A stretch of DNA of 49,541 bases from the NCBI GenBank assembly GCA_900538545.1, contig UPYK01000014.1, forward strand, positions 1 to 49,541, given 5' to 3'. The stretch is from an uncultured Eggerthella sp. GTDB lineage: Bacteria > Actinomycetota > Coriobacteriia > Coriobacteriales > Eggerthellaceae. Position 1 is the first letter of the stretch. Every line of letters begins with the position of its first letter. The notes under the pieces are model-generated. The model worked only from the letters and a program-made list of their open reading frames with translations, made no database searches and was not told the origin of the DNA. The position numbers and the translations under genes are program-made. Shown here piece by piece: positions 1-7,142 of this stretch.

Positions 1-382
1 CCTCAACGATGCGGCTTGCAAGCAAAGGGTCGCGCATGAGCGCAGCTCCATCACCCTTGCCCGCGATCTTGCGTGCCGGGCAGCCCATGTTCACATCGAA
101 GGAAAATACCGCGCCTCCGAGCATCTGCTCAAGCTCATAGGCTTCCTGCGCCATCGTTTCTGGTTCGTGGCCGAAGATCTGAACGGCCACTTGTTTCTCA
201 GAGGGAGCCAGCACGAGCAGATCGCGCGTTTTGCCACTACCGTAGCTGAGCGCCTTCGCGGAGACCATTTCGGTATAGGTGAGCTGCGCGCCTGCTTCGA
301 TGCAAAGTCCACGAAATACCTCATCGGTCACACCGGCCATCGGCGCAAGAATAAGGCGTCTATCCTTGAACAGGTCTTCCAT
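1..382 (-). CDS. dusB: tRNA-dihydrouridine synthase, DusB-type (3' end outside window)
   Basis: Partial gene: 127 codons are present and the frame runs off the left edge. The family reduces uridine to dihydrouridine in the tRNA D-loop using FMN and NADPH. The N-terminal half of the TIM-barrel is visible: APMAGVTD at residues 13-20, YTEM at 36-39, and DVNMGCPARK at 96-105, where Cys101 is the expected catalytic cysteine. The start is the ATG at 382, 18 bases after the lepA stop, so the gene is probably cotranscribed with lepA. No strong ribosome site is visible. Family assignment is firm; the Dus subtype rests on similarity to DusB-like proteins. Confidence 0.9.
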   Translation of the reverse strand, partial: MEDLFKDRRLILAPMAGVTDEVFRGLCIEAGAQLTYTEMVSAKALSYGSGKTRDLLVLAPSEKQVAVQIFGHEPETMAQEAYELEQMLGGAVFSFDVNMGCPARKIAGKGDGAALMRDPLLASRIVE

Positions 383-400
383 CTCGTTAGAACCGTCGGA

Positions 401-2206
401 TCATTCGTCGACTTTGAGAATGGCCATGAAGGCTTCTTGGGGCACCTCGACGCTTCCGATGCTCTTCATGCGCTTCTTACCTTGCTTTTGCTTCTCGAGC
501 AGCTTGCGCTTACGCGTGATGTCGCCGCCATAGCACTTGGCGAGCACGTCCTTGCGCATCGCACGCACGGTCTGACGCGAGAGCACGCGTGAGCCGACCG
601 CAGCCTGAATGGGGATCTCGAACATCTGACGCGGGATGATGCCTTTCAACTTCTCGACCAGCACCTTGCCGCGCGCATAAGCCTTATCGTTGTGAACGAT
701 GAAAGAGAGCGCGTCGATAGGCTTGCCTGCAAGCAGGATATCGAGCTTCACGAGCTTCGAGGTCTTGTATTCATCGAAGTCGTAGTCGAGCGACGCATAG
801 CCCTTCGTACGGCTCTTGAGCTGGTCAAAGTAGTCCATGATCAGCTCCGAGAGCGGGATCTCCCAAAGCATCTCGACCGTAGTGGTCGAAAGATAGTTCA
901 TCGTGATGAAGTTCCCCCGTCGTGCCACGGTAAGATCCATGACCGCACCCACATAATCAGGCGGAATGAGGATCTTCGCCTTAAGGTAGGGTTCTTCGAT
1001 ATGATCGATCTCGGAAGCATCAGGCATGTCCTGCGGTGAGTGGAGCGAGAGCATCTCACCGTTGCTCTTGAACACATGATATTCCACCGAAGGTGCTGTC
1101 GCGAGCAAGTCGAGATCAAACTCACGCTCGAGACGCTCCTTGATGACCTCCATATGGAGCAATCCTAAGAAACCGACACGGAAGCCGAACCCAAGCGCGT
1201 GCGACGTTTCCGGTTCATAGATAAGAGCAGGGTCGTTGAGCGAGAGCTTTTCGAGCGCATCCTTCAGCGGTTCGTACTGGTCACCATCGATCGGGAACAG
1301 ACCCGTATAGACCATCGGTTTCACATCGCGATACCCTGGGAGCGGTTCGGTGCAGCCACCTGTGGCGTTCGTGATCGTGTCGCCCACTTTCACCTGCGCG
1401 GGATCCTTAAGACCCGTGACCAAATAGCCCACTTCACCAACGCCAAGCTCGTCGACAGGCACCTCGGTGGGTTTGCGCACGCCCGCTTCCTCAACGAGCG
1501 CGGTGGTATTGGTGGCCATCATGCGGATCTCTTGGCCTTTTTTGAGCGACCCATCCACAATGCGCACGAGCGCGACCACGCCACGGTACGCGTCGAAATA
1601 GGAGTCGAAGATGAGTGCACGCAGTGGCGCATCCTTCACTCCTACTGGAGCTGGGATCGTATAGACGATCGATTCGAGCAAGTCCTCGATGCCCGCACCG
1701 GTCTTGCCACTAGCAAGGATGGCATCATCGGCAGGAAGGGCAAGCGAATCCTCGATCTCGGCGCGCACGCGCTCAGGATCAGCTGCTGGAAGATCGATCT
1801 TATTGATGAGCGGGATGATCTCAAGGTTGGCATTCATCGCCATCATGGCGTTCGCGACCGTTTGCGCTTCGACGCCCTGCGTGGCATCGACCACGAGCAC
1901 CGCACCTTCGCAGGCTGCAAGAGAGCGGGAAACTTCATAGGTGAAGTCGACATGACCAGGGGTATCGATCAGATTGAAATGATAGAGCTCACCGTCTTCG
2001 GCGCGATAGTCGACACGTACCGCCTGGCTTTTGATCGTGATGCCGCGTTCGCGCTCGATGTCCATCGAATCGAGCAACTGCTCTTTCATATCACGCGAAG
2101 AGACCGTTTCGGTAAGTTCAAGGATACGATCAGAGAGCGTCGATTTGCCATGATCGATGTGGGCGATGATCGAGAAATTGCGGATATACTTCGGGTCGAT
2201 GGGCAT
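401..2206 (-). CDS. lepA: elongation factor 4 (back-translocating GTPase LepA)
   Basis: Ribosome-associated translational GTPase, 601 residues from the chosen start, a normal length for LepA. The G1 loop AHIDHGKST is at residues 15-23, followed by DTPGHVD (G3) and NKIDLP (G4). The C-terminus has the LepA-specific region ending KRMKSIGSVEVPQEAF. The ATG at 2206 is preferred over an in-frame ATG at 2251: it is preceded by AGAAGGA and gives the usual short N-terminus before KYIRNFSIIAH. The gene is divergent from rpsT, with dusB 18 bases downstream on the same strand. A probable extended -10 lies near 2313-2321. Confidence 0.96.
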   Translation of the reverse strand: MPIDPKYIRNFSIIAHIDHGKSTLSDRILELTETVSSRDMKEQLLDSMDIERERGITIKSQAVRVDYRAEDGELYHFNLIDTPGHVDFTYEVSRSLAACEGAVLVVDATQGVEAQTVANAMMAMNANLEIIPLINKIDLPAADPERVRAEIEDSLALPADDAILASGKTGAGIEDLLESIVYTIPAPVGVKDAPLRALIFDSYFDAYRGVVALVRIVDGSLKKGQEIRMMATNTTALVEEAGVRKPTEVPVDELGVGEVGYLVTGLKDPAQVKVGDTITNATGGCTEPLPGYRDVKPMVYTGLFPIDGDQYEPLKDALEKLSLNDPALIYEPETSHALGFGFRVGFLGLLHMEVIKERLEREFDLDLLATAPSVEYHVFKSNGEMLSLHSPQDMPDASEIDHIEEPYLKAKILIPPDYVGAVMDLTVARRGNFITMNYLSTTTVEMLWEIPLSELIMDYFDQLKSRTKGYASLDYDFDEYKTSKLVKLDILLAGKPIDALSFIVHNDKAYARGKVLVEKLKGIIPRQMFEIPIQAAVGSRVLSRQTVRAMRKDVLAKCYGGDITRKRKLLEKQKQGKKRMKSIGSVEVPQEAFMAILKVDE

Positions 2207-2511
2207 GGATCGTTCAATCCTTCTCTTATAAGAAAACGGAGGGTCATTCATTCATCGCCAAGCGCCTGCTTACCAGTGTTCAACGAAGCAAGGCCGCCCA
2301 AGGCACTTCGTGATTCTATCAAGCACTGCCAGGATTCAGGGCGCGCAAGCACTCATTCTTCGCTAAAAGCGCAAGAAACGCCTGCGACCTCTTCCCCAGC
2401 CCGATCAAGCACTGACAAACATTTTATCGAAGCGCACTACACGGCTTTGGAAAGTTGTGATACGATTCTAAGGCTTTCGTCTACAACTTGTATTTCAATG
2501 GAGGATAAAAC
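2207..2511. promoter_or_regulatory. lepA/rpsT divergent intergenic region with three CAAGCACT repeats
   Basis: This 305-base stretch holds no gene. The 11-mer ATCAAGCACTG occurs at 2318-2328 and 2404-2414, and the core CAAGCACT again at 2346-2353, all in the same orientation. The first copy overlaps the proposed lepA -10. The rpsT ribosome site GGAGG is at 2500-2504, seven bases before its GTG start. I could not assign a convincing -35/-10 pair for rpsT; TACGAT at 2461-2466 is a weak -10 candidate. Confidence 0.5.
2313..2321 (-). promoter_or_regulatory. candidate extended -10 promoter for lepA
   Basis: Read on the minus strand this is TGATAGAAT, an extended -10 (TGn followed by TAGAAT). No good -35 precedes it. 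It lies about 107 bases upstream of the lepA ATG at 2206 and overlaps one CAAGCACT repeat. Confidence 0.4.
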
Positions 2512-3045
2512 GTGGCGAACATTAAAAGTCAAAAGAAGCGAATCATCACCAACGAAAAAGCTCGTCTGCGCAATCGCGCAGTACGCTCTGAGCTCAAGAC
2601 CGCAACGCGTGCAGTCCATGACGCAGTAGAAGCAAAGAACGGTGCAGAGGCCTATGCTGCTGCGCTCGCTGCTTGCCGCCTGCTCGACCGCGCTGTCACT
2701 AAGGGTGTTATCCATAAGAACCAGGCTGCTAACCGCAAGTCTGGCATCATGAAGCTTGCTAACACGGTCGTCACCGCTGAAGACATCGCCGCATATAAGC
2801 CAGCAGAGAAGAAAGCTCCTGCTAAGACCGGTTCCAAGAAGGCTGCTGCAAAAGCTGCTCGCAAAGAGGCACAGGCTGCTGCTGAAAAGGAAAAGGATAA
2901 GCGCCGCAAGAAGACGCAAAAGGAGCAGGCTGCTGCCGCTAAGAAGAAGGCAGAAGCTGAAGCTGCTGCAGCCGCAGAAGACGAAGCTGCCGCTGCTGAA
3001 GAAGTCGAAGAAGCTGCAGTTGAAGAAGCAACTGACGAAGCATAA
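2512..3045 (+). CDS. rpsT: 30S ribosomal protein S20 with long charged C-terminal extension
   Basis: Primary 16S rRNA-binding protein of the small subunit. Residues 1 to about 90 match S20: MANIKSQKKRI, then the helical repeats with RNRAVRSELKTATRAV, then HKNQAANRKSGIMKLAN. S20 is normally about 85-90 residues; this one has 177. The tail from about residue 95 is low-complexity, first rich in Lys/Ala (histone H1-like) and then in Ala/Glu, ending acidic. The GTG start is fixed by GGAGG seven bases upstream. Two tandem terminators follow. The tail is in frame with no break, so it appears to be a real extension rather than a fusion to a known domain. Confidence 0.95.
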   Translation: MANIKSQKKRIITNEKARLRNRAVRSELKTATRAVHDAVEAKNGAEAYAAALAACRLLDRAVTKGVIHKNQAANRKSGIMKLANTVVTAEDIAAYKPAEKKAPAKTGSKKAAAKAARKEAQAAAEKEKDKRRKKTQKEQAAAAKKKAEAEAAAAAEDEAAAAEEVEEAAVEEATDEA

Positions 3046-3089
3046 TCTCGCCACTCTATCTCGGATTCGTCCGCATATCGAAAAAGGTG

Positions 3090-3115
3090 CCCGGCTCAAT
3101 GCCGGGTTTCTTTTT
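3090..3115 (+). terminator. rho-independent terminator of rpsT
   Basis: CCCGGC (3090-3095), loop TCAAT, GCCGGG (3101-3106), then a T-rich run to 3115. It begins 45 bases after the rpsT stop. Confidence 0.85.
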
Positions 3116-3117
3116 GC

Positions 3118-3144
3118 CCTGGAAAGCTGCAGCCAGGTTTTTTT
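3118..3144 (+). terminator. second, tandem terminator after rpsT
   Basis: CCTGG (3118-3122) pairs with CCAGG (3133-3137) and is followed by seven T residues. The stem is short, and the loop contains the palindrome CTGCAG. It probably backs up the terminator just upstream. Confidence 0.55.
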
Positions 3145-3159
3145 GCGCAGCGGCTGAGT

Positions 3160-3207
3160 ACCTCTAGAGAGCTATCGTTTTGGTCTGCTCTCACGAACCT
3201 CTAGAGA
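3160..3207 (+). promoter_or_regulatory. paired palindromic repeats upstream of galU
   Basis: The 11-mer ACCTCTAGAGA occurs exactly at 3160-3170 and 3197-3207. Each copy contains the perfect palindrome CTCTAGAG, and the copies start 37 bases apart. Both lie upstream of the proposed galU -10 at 3239-3244, where operators or activator sites would be expected. The cognate regulator is unknown. Confidence 0.5.
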
Positions 3208-3235
3208 TATGTAAGACGCCTGGCTCTATAAGATT

Positions 3236-3244
3236 TGATAGAAT
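3236..3244 (+). promoter_or_regulatory. candidate extended -10 promoter for galU
   Basis: TGATAGAAT is an extended -10, identical to the motif proposed for lepA. It lies 36 bases before the galU ATG. There is no clear -35. Confidence 0.45.
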
Positions 3245-3280
3245 AGTTCCACATCGAACAAGAGCAAAAACGAGGTATAC

Positions 3281-4117
3281 ATGAAAGCGCTCATTCCTGC
3301 CGCAGGTCTTGGAAGTCGATTCCTCCCTGCCACTAAAGCACAACCAAAAGAAATGCTGCTCGTTGTTGACAAGCCAGCTATTCAATATGTTGTTGAAGAG
3401 GGGCTCGCTTCCGGTGCTGATGAGGTGATCATCATCAACAGTCGCGACAAGAAGTCGATCGAAGCGCACTTTACTCCCGATCCCGATCTGGAAGCGGAAC
3501 TACGTAGCCGCGGTAAGGATAGCTATGCCGATAAGGTAGCTCACGCGGGCAGTTTGAATGTCTCCTACGTCTATCAAGATGAACCGCTTGGCCTTGGTCA
3601 TGCCGTTCATTGCGCTGCTGATAAGATCGAAGGCGAACCGTTCTTCGTTCTGCTTGGCGATGTGCTCGTTCCTGAAAACAACATGCTCACGCGCATGAAG
3701 GAGATCTCGGATGAGCATAACGGCGCCAACGTGATCGCCGTGCTTCCTGTTCCTGAGACGCAAGTCGATCGTTTCGGCGTGATCGCAGGAGAAGAAATCG
3801 CAAATGATGTCTGGAAGGTTTCAGCGCTCTGCGAAAAACCTGCCCCTGAAGAAGCTCCGAGCAATCTTGCGGTATTCGGCCGCTATCTCCTCTCCCCGCA
3901 CGTTATGGAGCTCCTTGCCGAAGTAAAGCCTGGCGCAGGCGGAGAGATTCAACTCACCGATGCGCTCGACGAGGTGCTCAAAGAAGAAGAGATGTATGCG
4001 CTCATCATCAACGAAGAGGATGGCTTCGATACCGGCACCGTAGAAAGCTGGCTCGATACCAACAATCGCCTCTTCGCCCGCCTGAATAACGCCGAAAGGT
4101 GTCGAACGACCGGGTAG
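3281..4117 (+). CDS. galU: UTP--glucose-1-phosphate uridylyltransferase
   Basis: Makes UDP-glucose from UTP and glucose-1-phosphate for envelope polysaccharides and glycolipids. The 278-residue protein opens with the nucleotidyltransferase signature AAGLGSRFLPATK (Ser where Thr is common), followed by QPKEMLLVVDKPAIQY. It also has LGLGHAV, LLGDVLVPE and the C-terminal GEIQLTDAL. It is a little shorter than the usual 290-300 residues, missing only the far C-terminus. The ATG at 3281 follows GAGG with good spacing. It is a single-gene unit convergent with veg, and the stop is TAG. Confidence 0.95.
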   Translation: MKALIPAAGLGSRFLPATKAQPKEMLLVVDKPAIQYVVEEGLASGADEVIIINSRDKKSIEAHFTPDPDLEAELRSRGKDSYADKVAHAGSLNVSYVYQDEPLGLGHAVHCAADKIEGEPFFVLLGDVLVPENNMLTRMKEISDEHNGANVIAVLPVPETQVDRFGVIAGEEIANDVWKVSALCEKPAPEEAPSNLAVFGRYLLSPHVMELLAEVKPGAGGEIQLTDALDEVLKEEEMYALIINEEDGFDTGTVESWLDTNNRLFARLNNAERCRTTG

Positions 4118-4155
4118 TTTGTCACCTGTGTCATCTTTTTGGCTGGAAGAAGAAC

Positions 4156-4187
4156 AAGACCCCGCAACCAGTATGGTGCGGGGTCTT
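4156..4187. terminator. bidirectional terminator between galU and veg
   Basis: Perfect 11-base-pair stem: AAGACCCCGCA (4156-4166) with TGCGGGGTCTT (4177-4187) and a 10-base loop. It lies between convergent genes. The minus-strand exit is the more T-rich of the two. Confidence 0.8.
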
Positions 4188-4216
4188 CGATTACTGACGA
4201 TCGTGGATCGATGAGC

Positions 4217-4585
4217 TTAGATCATAGGGAGTGACTGCAATTCAGCCTCAGACGATTCCTGCTGGCCTTCAGCGATAACAGGAACGAGCTCATCTTCTGC
4301 CTCGATCTCCTCGATGAAGGGACCAAAGAGCGCTTCGCCATTCTGGCTCAGCTCGACCATGCCGGTAAGGATATCAACATACTGATAGGACTGGCGAGCC
4401 GCAACACCACGCTTACGCTTGACCTCCATGATGAACAGCTTAGGATGGACCTGCATGAGGACACCTTCGCTCTCAACGATCTTAGAACGACCCATATTCG
4501 CACGAACGCGAAGCTTCTGGCCAACGAAATCGCTTAACGTATCATGAATGCTATCGACGATCTGTGCTTGCTTTGCTAAATCCAT
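4217..4585 (-). CDS. veg: Veg family protein (DUF1021)
   Basis: Small protein related to Bacillus subtilis Veg, which is implicated in biofilm and sporulation-related regulation; the biochemical role is unsettled. The core is recognisable: FVGQKLRVRANMGRSK, then LFIMEVKRK, then YQYVDILTGMVELS. The ATG at 4585 gives 122 residues and is preceded by GAGGAAG; an in-frame ATG at 4639 has no ribosome site. Bacillus Veg is 86 residues, and the excess here is an acidic tail of about 35 residues. It follows rsmA on the same strand; veg and the rsmA orthologue ksgA are also close neighbours in Bacillus. Confidence 0.85.
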   Translation of the reverse strand: MDLAKQAQIVDSIHDTLSDFVGQKLRVRANMGRSKIVESEGVLMQVHPKLFIMEVKRKRGVAARQSYQYVDILTGMVELSQNGEALFGPFIEEIEAEDELVPVIAEGQQESSEAELQSLPMI

Positions 4586-4728
4586 AAACACTTCCTCAAA
4601 AAGGCATAGTAAAACTCGTTTATAATAGCACGCGCTCAAATCTAGGTATAACAGCTACGTTTGTTTTTTCACCAGCGGTGCTTTTTATTCGTTAAGAAAC
4701 TAGTCCTGATTCGATGGTGAGCGCTCGA

Positions 4729-5607
4729 TCATGCACGAACCAGCGCAGCGTATGCTTCACCCAGCTTAAGGAAGTCTGAAACAGCAAGCGCCTCACCGCG
4801 CACTTTTGGATCGATACCGCTCCGCTCGAAGAGCTCAGGAAGGAGCGACGATGCATCGAACGAAGGATCGGTTCGCTCAAAGTAGCGCTTCATCGAGTTC
4901 GCAATGGTCTTACGACGGTTCTCGAACGCAGCATCGGCCATGAGCATCGTCGCCTGCGTAAGTTCGCTGCTGCGCTCTTCTGCAATACGGTCCAGACGGA
5001 TGACCGTGCTCTTCACGCGAGGTGGAGGGAAGAAGTTGCTCTCTGCCACTGAGAACTTCCCCGTAGGCTTGGCGAAAAGACGCAACTTGACCGTGTAGGC
5101 ACCATAGTTCTTCGATCCAGGAGCCGCACTCATGCGATCAGCCACTTCAGCTTGCACCATGATCGTTGCACTCTCAAGGCTCTCGAAGCGCTCGAAGAAA
5201 TCGAGTACGATCGTGGCAGCGACCGCATAAGGAAGATTGGATACCAGCTTATTCGGAACGAAAGGAAGCTCGCTTGCCTGCACATCCAACGCATCAGCCG
5301 AGATGAGCGAGAATGTGTCGGAAAAAGGCGCGCAGGTCTCTTCAAGTACCTCGATAAGGTCGGTATCACGCTCGATCGAGACCACCTCACCGCTGCGCTT
5401 CAAGAGCGCTTCAGTGAGCGTTCCGATCCCTGGGCCAACTTCTACCACGCGATCCGTGTGAGAAAGCTCTGCAAGATTGCAGATGCGCTCAACCACCCCA
5501 TCATTGATGAGAAAGTGCTGCCCGAGCGATTTCTTCGTGCTCAATCCGAATCGGTCGAGCACTGCCCTAGTATCCGCAACAGAAGCAAGCGAAGAGAGAC
5601 GCGCCAT
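4729..5607 (-). CDS. rsmA: 16S rRNA (adenine(1518)-N6/adenine(1519)-N6)-dimethyltransferase
   Basis: Dimethylates two adjacent adenines in the 3'-terminal helix of 16S rRNA during 30S assembly, using S-adenosylmethionine. The protein is 292 residues, a normal length. SLGQHFL is at about residues 27-33, the SAM-binding loop EVGPGIGTLT at 56-65, and the catalytic NLPY at 124-127. The ATG at 5607 follows GGGGAG. It lies five bases after the flavodoxin-type reductase gene and upstream of veg, in the metG-tatD-X-rsmA-veg run. Confidence 0.96.
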   Translation of the reverse strand: MARLSSLASVADTRAVLDRFGLSTKKSLGQHFLINDGVVERICNLAELSHTDRVVEVGPGIGTLTEALLKRSGEVVSIERDTDLIEVLEETCAPFSDTFSLISADALDVQASELPFVPNKLVSNLPYAVAATIVLDFFERFESLESATIMVQAEVADRMSAAPGSKNYGAYTVKLRLFAKPTGKFSVAESNFFPPPRVKSTVIRLDRIAEERSSELTQATMLMADAAFENRRKTIANSMKRYFERTDPSFDASSLLPELFERSGIDPKVRGEALAVSDFLKLGEAYAALVRA

Positions 5608-5612
5608 ATTCG

Positions 5613-6167
5613 TTACTCCCCTCTTCCCTGCTCGATCATCTGCAATGTTTCAGAAACGATCGTATCTTCATCGACAGCGATGAGATCACGCGCGTCAACC
5701 ACTGAAAAATCCGCAAGAGCAAAAGGAGATGCGACCTGTGCCTGTGCAGGAGCGGCGCCATACGGATCTCCCCCTTCGCCAACGAGCGCCACATACAGTG
5801 CGCGTTTAGCAGGCAGCGGCCTTCTCTGTTCGATCTGTTGCTGACGTTTCCAAAAGTAGGGCTGAAAACGGTCGAGCACGGCCTTGAACTGCGAAGGAAC
5901 GCCCGCAAAATAGATAGGGCTCACCACCAGAACAGCATCTGCTGTATCGAGAGCGGAAGAGATGCGCGCAAGATCATCAGAGTAGATGCAAGTGAAGTTC
6001 TCTTTACAACGATCGCAACCGATGCACCCATGCACCATGATGCGAGCGGATGAGAAGAGCTCAACATGGCTGCCAAGTTCGCGAAGCGCACCCGCGATCC
6101 TTGTTGCAGCATTACTGCATTTTCCCTGATCGTAGGGAGAGCCTACCAGTATTACCCAATTTGCCAT
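5613..6167 (-). CDS. NAD(P)H-dependent FMN reductase / flavodoxin-fold protein
   Basis: The 184-residue protein belongs to the NADPH-dependent FMN reductase (flavodoxin-like fold) superfamily, which usually binds FMN and moves electrons to small acceptors. ILVGSPYDQGKCSN near the N-terminus is the phosphate-binding loop, and VVSPIYFAGVPSQFKAVLDR is the typical second flavin-contact segment. HGCIGCDRCK places cysteines 48, 51 and 54 (and Cys60) in the pattern of iron-sulfur flavoproteins, although a cluster cannot be proved. The start follows GGAG and overlaps the end of tatD by 16 bases, so the two are translationally linked. The substrate is unknown. Confidence 0.8.
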   Translation of the reverse strand: MANWVILVGSPYDQGKCSNAATRIAGALRELGSHVELFSSARIMVHGCIGCDRCKENFTCIYSDDLARISSALDTADAVLVVSPIYFAGVPSQFKAVLDRFQPYFWKRQQQIEQRRPLPAKRALYVALVGEGGDPYGAAPAQAQVASPFALADFSVVDARDLIAVDEDTIVSETLQMIEQGRGE

Positions 6168-7105
6168 GGGGTAAGCTCCCTATCGAGCAGCGAACAGGCA
6201 TTGCTGAAGAGCTGCTCAAGAAAACCGCGCTGTTCATCGAGCGTGGCGCATCCATACAGTTCGCACAGTTTGGCTGCCGTGAAGATCGTGAATTCTGGCC
6301 CACATTCAATACCGCGCAGCGGTTCGGGGGTCATGAACGGCGAATCGGTTTCCGTGAGCAAACGATCGAGCGGCACCTGGAGCGCACTTTCACCCACCTC
6401 AGGAGACTTCTTGAAGGTAACGGGTCCTCCGAACGCCACATAGCAACCAGCCTCTACCCACGGCTCGAGAATGGTTGGGTCAAGGTTGAAGCAGTGCAGC
6501 AAAACCCCCGCTTTAGGAAACCCCTCTTCTTGCAAGATAGCGAAACCATCATCGTGAGCTTCACGCATATGCAAAAGGAGCGGCAGTCCGGTCTTGTGAG
6601 CAAGGCGGATCTGGCGCCTGAATGCTTCACGCTGCTCAGGACGCGGTGAATGATCGTAATGATAGTCGAGCCCCACCTCACCGATAGCAGCGACCCGCGG
6701 GTCACGCAAGTCCTGCAACAGCTTCTCTTCAAGCGCGTCATCGTAGAATTTCGCATTGTGCGGATGGCAACCGATCCCGACTCTCACCTTTGGCTTGGCG
6801 AACTCGAAACCCGGAAGCTCGTAGGAATCGTAGATGTGCTTCGCCTCTTCGAACCACGAATCAAGCTGCTCGAAGGTGGTACGATCATCTTCCTGCACAT
6901 CAACGATCGAGCAGATGAACTTGATGCCATAAAACGCGCTCCTGGCGAGCGCAAGCGCAGGATTGCCGAGCATATCGAGATGTGCATGCGTATCGGCGAT
7001 AGGCGCATCGAACTTCGGCGGAGAGACAAGACGGCACTTTTCCTTCTTGCGCTTCTGATAGAAGAGCATATCGCGCGCAAACGGAGCAAGGTCCGCAAGA
7101 GGCAT
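6152..7105 (-). CDS. tatD: TatD family metal-dependent hydrolase
   Basis: TIM-barrel metal hydrolase; family members act as 3'-5' DNA/RNA exonucleases or repair nucleases. Metal and active-site motifs are all present: DTHAHLD, GEVGLDYH, LLLHMREAHDD, LLHCFN and LTETDSPFMTPEP. The ATG at 7105 (317 residues) is chosen because it follows GGAGAGAG. An in-frame ATG at 7168 would overlap metG by 26 bases and lacks a good ribosome site. The protein still has roughly 40 residues before the first motif, more than usual. It follows metG on the same strand, as in Firmicutes, and its end overlaps the next gene. Confidence 0.93.
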   Translation of the reverse strand: MPLADLAPFARDMLFYQKRKKEKCRLVSPPKFDAPIADTHAHLDMLGNPALALARSAFYGIKFICSIVDVQEDDRTTFEQLDSWFEEAKHIYDSYELPGFEFAKPKVRVGIGCHPHNAKFYDDALEEKLLQDLRDPRVAAIGEVGLDYHYDHSPRPEQREAFRRQIRLAHKTGLPLLLHMREAHDDGFAILQEEGFPKAGVLLHCFNLDPTILEPWVEAGCYVAFGGPVTFKKSPEVGESALQVPLDRLLTETDSPFMTPEPLRGIECGPEFTIFTAAKLCELYGCATLDEQRGFLEQLFSNACSLLDRELTPWQIG

Positions 7106-7142
7106 GCTCTCTCCAAAGGAATAGGAGAGCAGGTCGGTTTGA

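Noticed and set aside
1199..2629. Long open frame (476 codons) antisense to lepA, and similar long antisense frames over gdhA (37066-38433) and argS (38917-40335)
   Set aside because: No family resemblance, no ribosome sites, and each is fully explained by codon bias of the real gene on the other strand.
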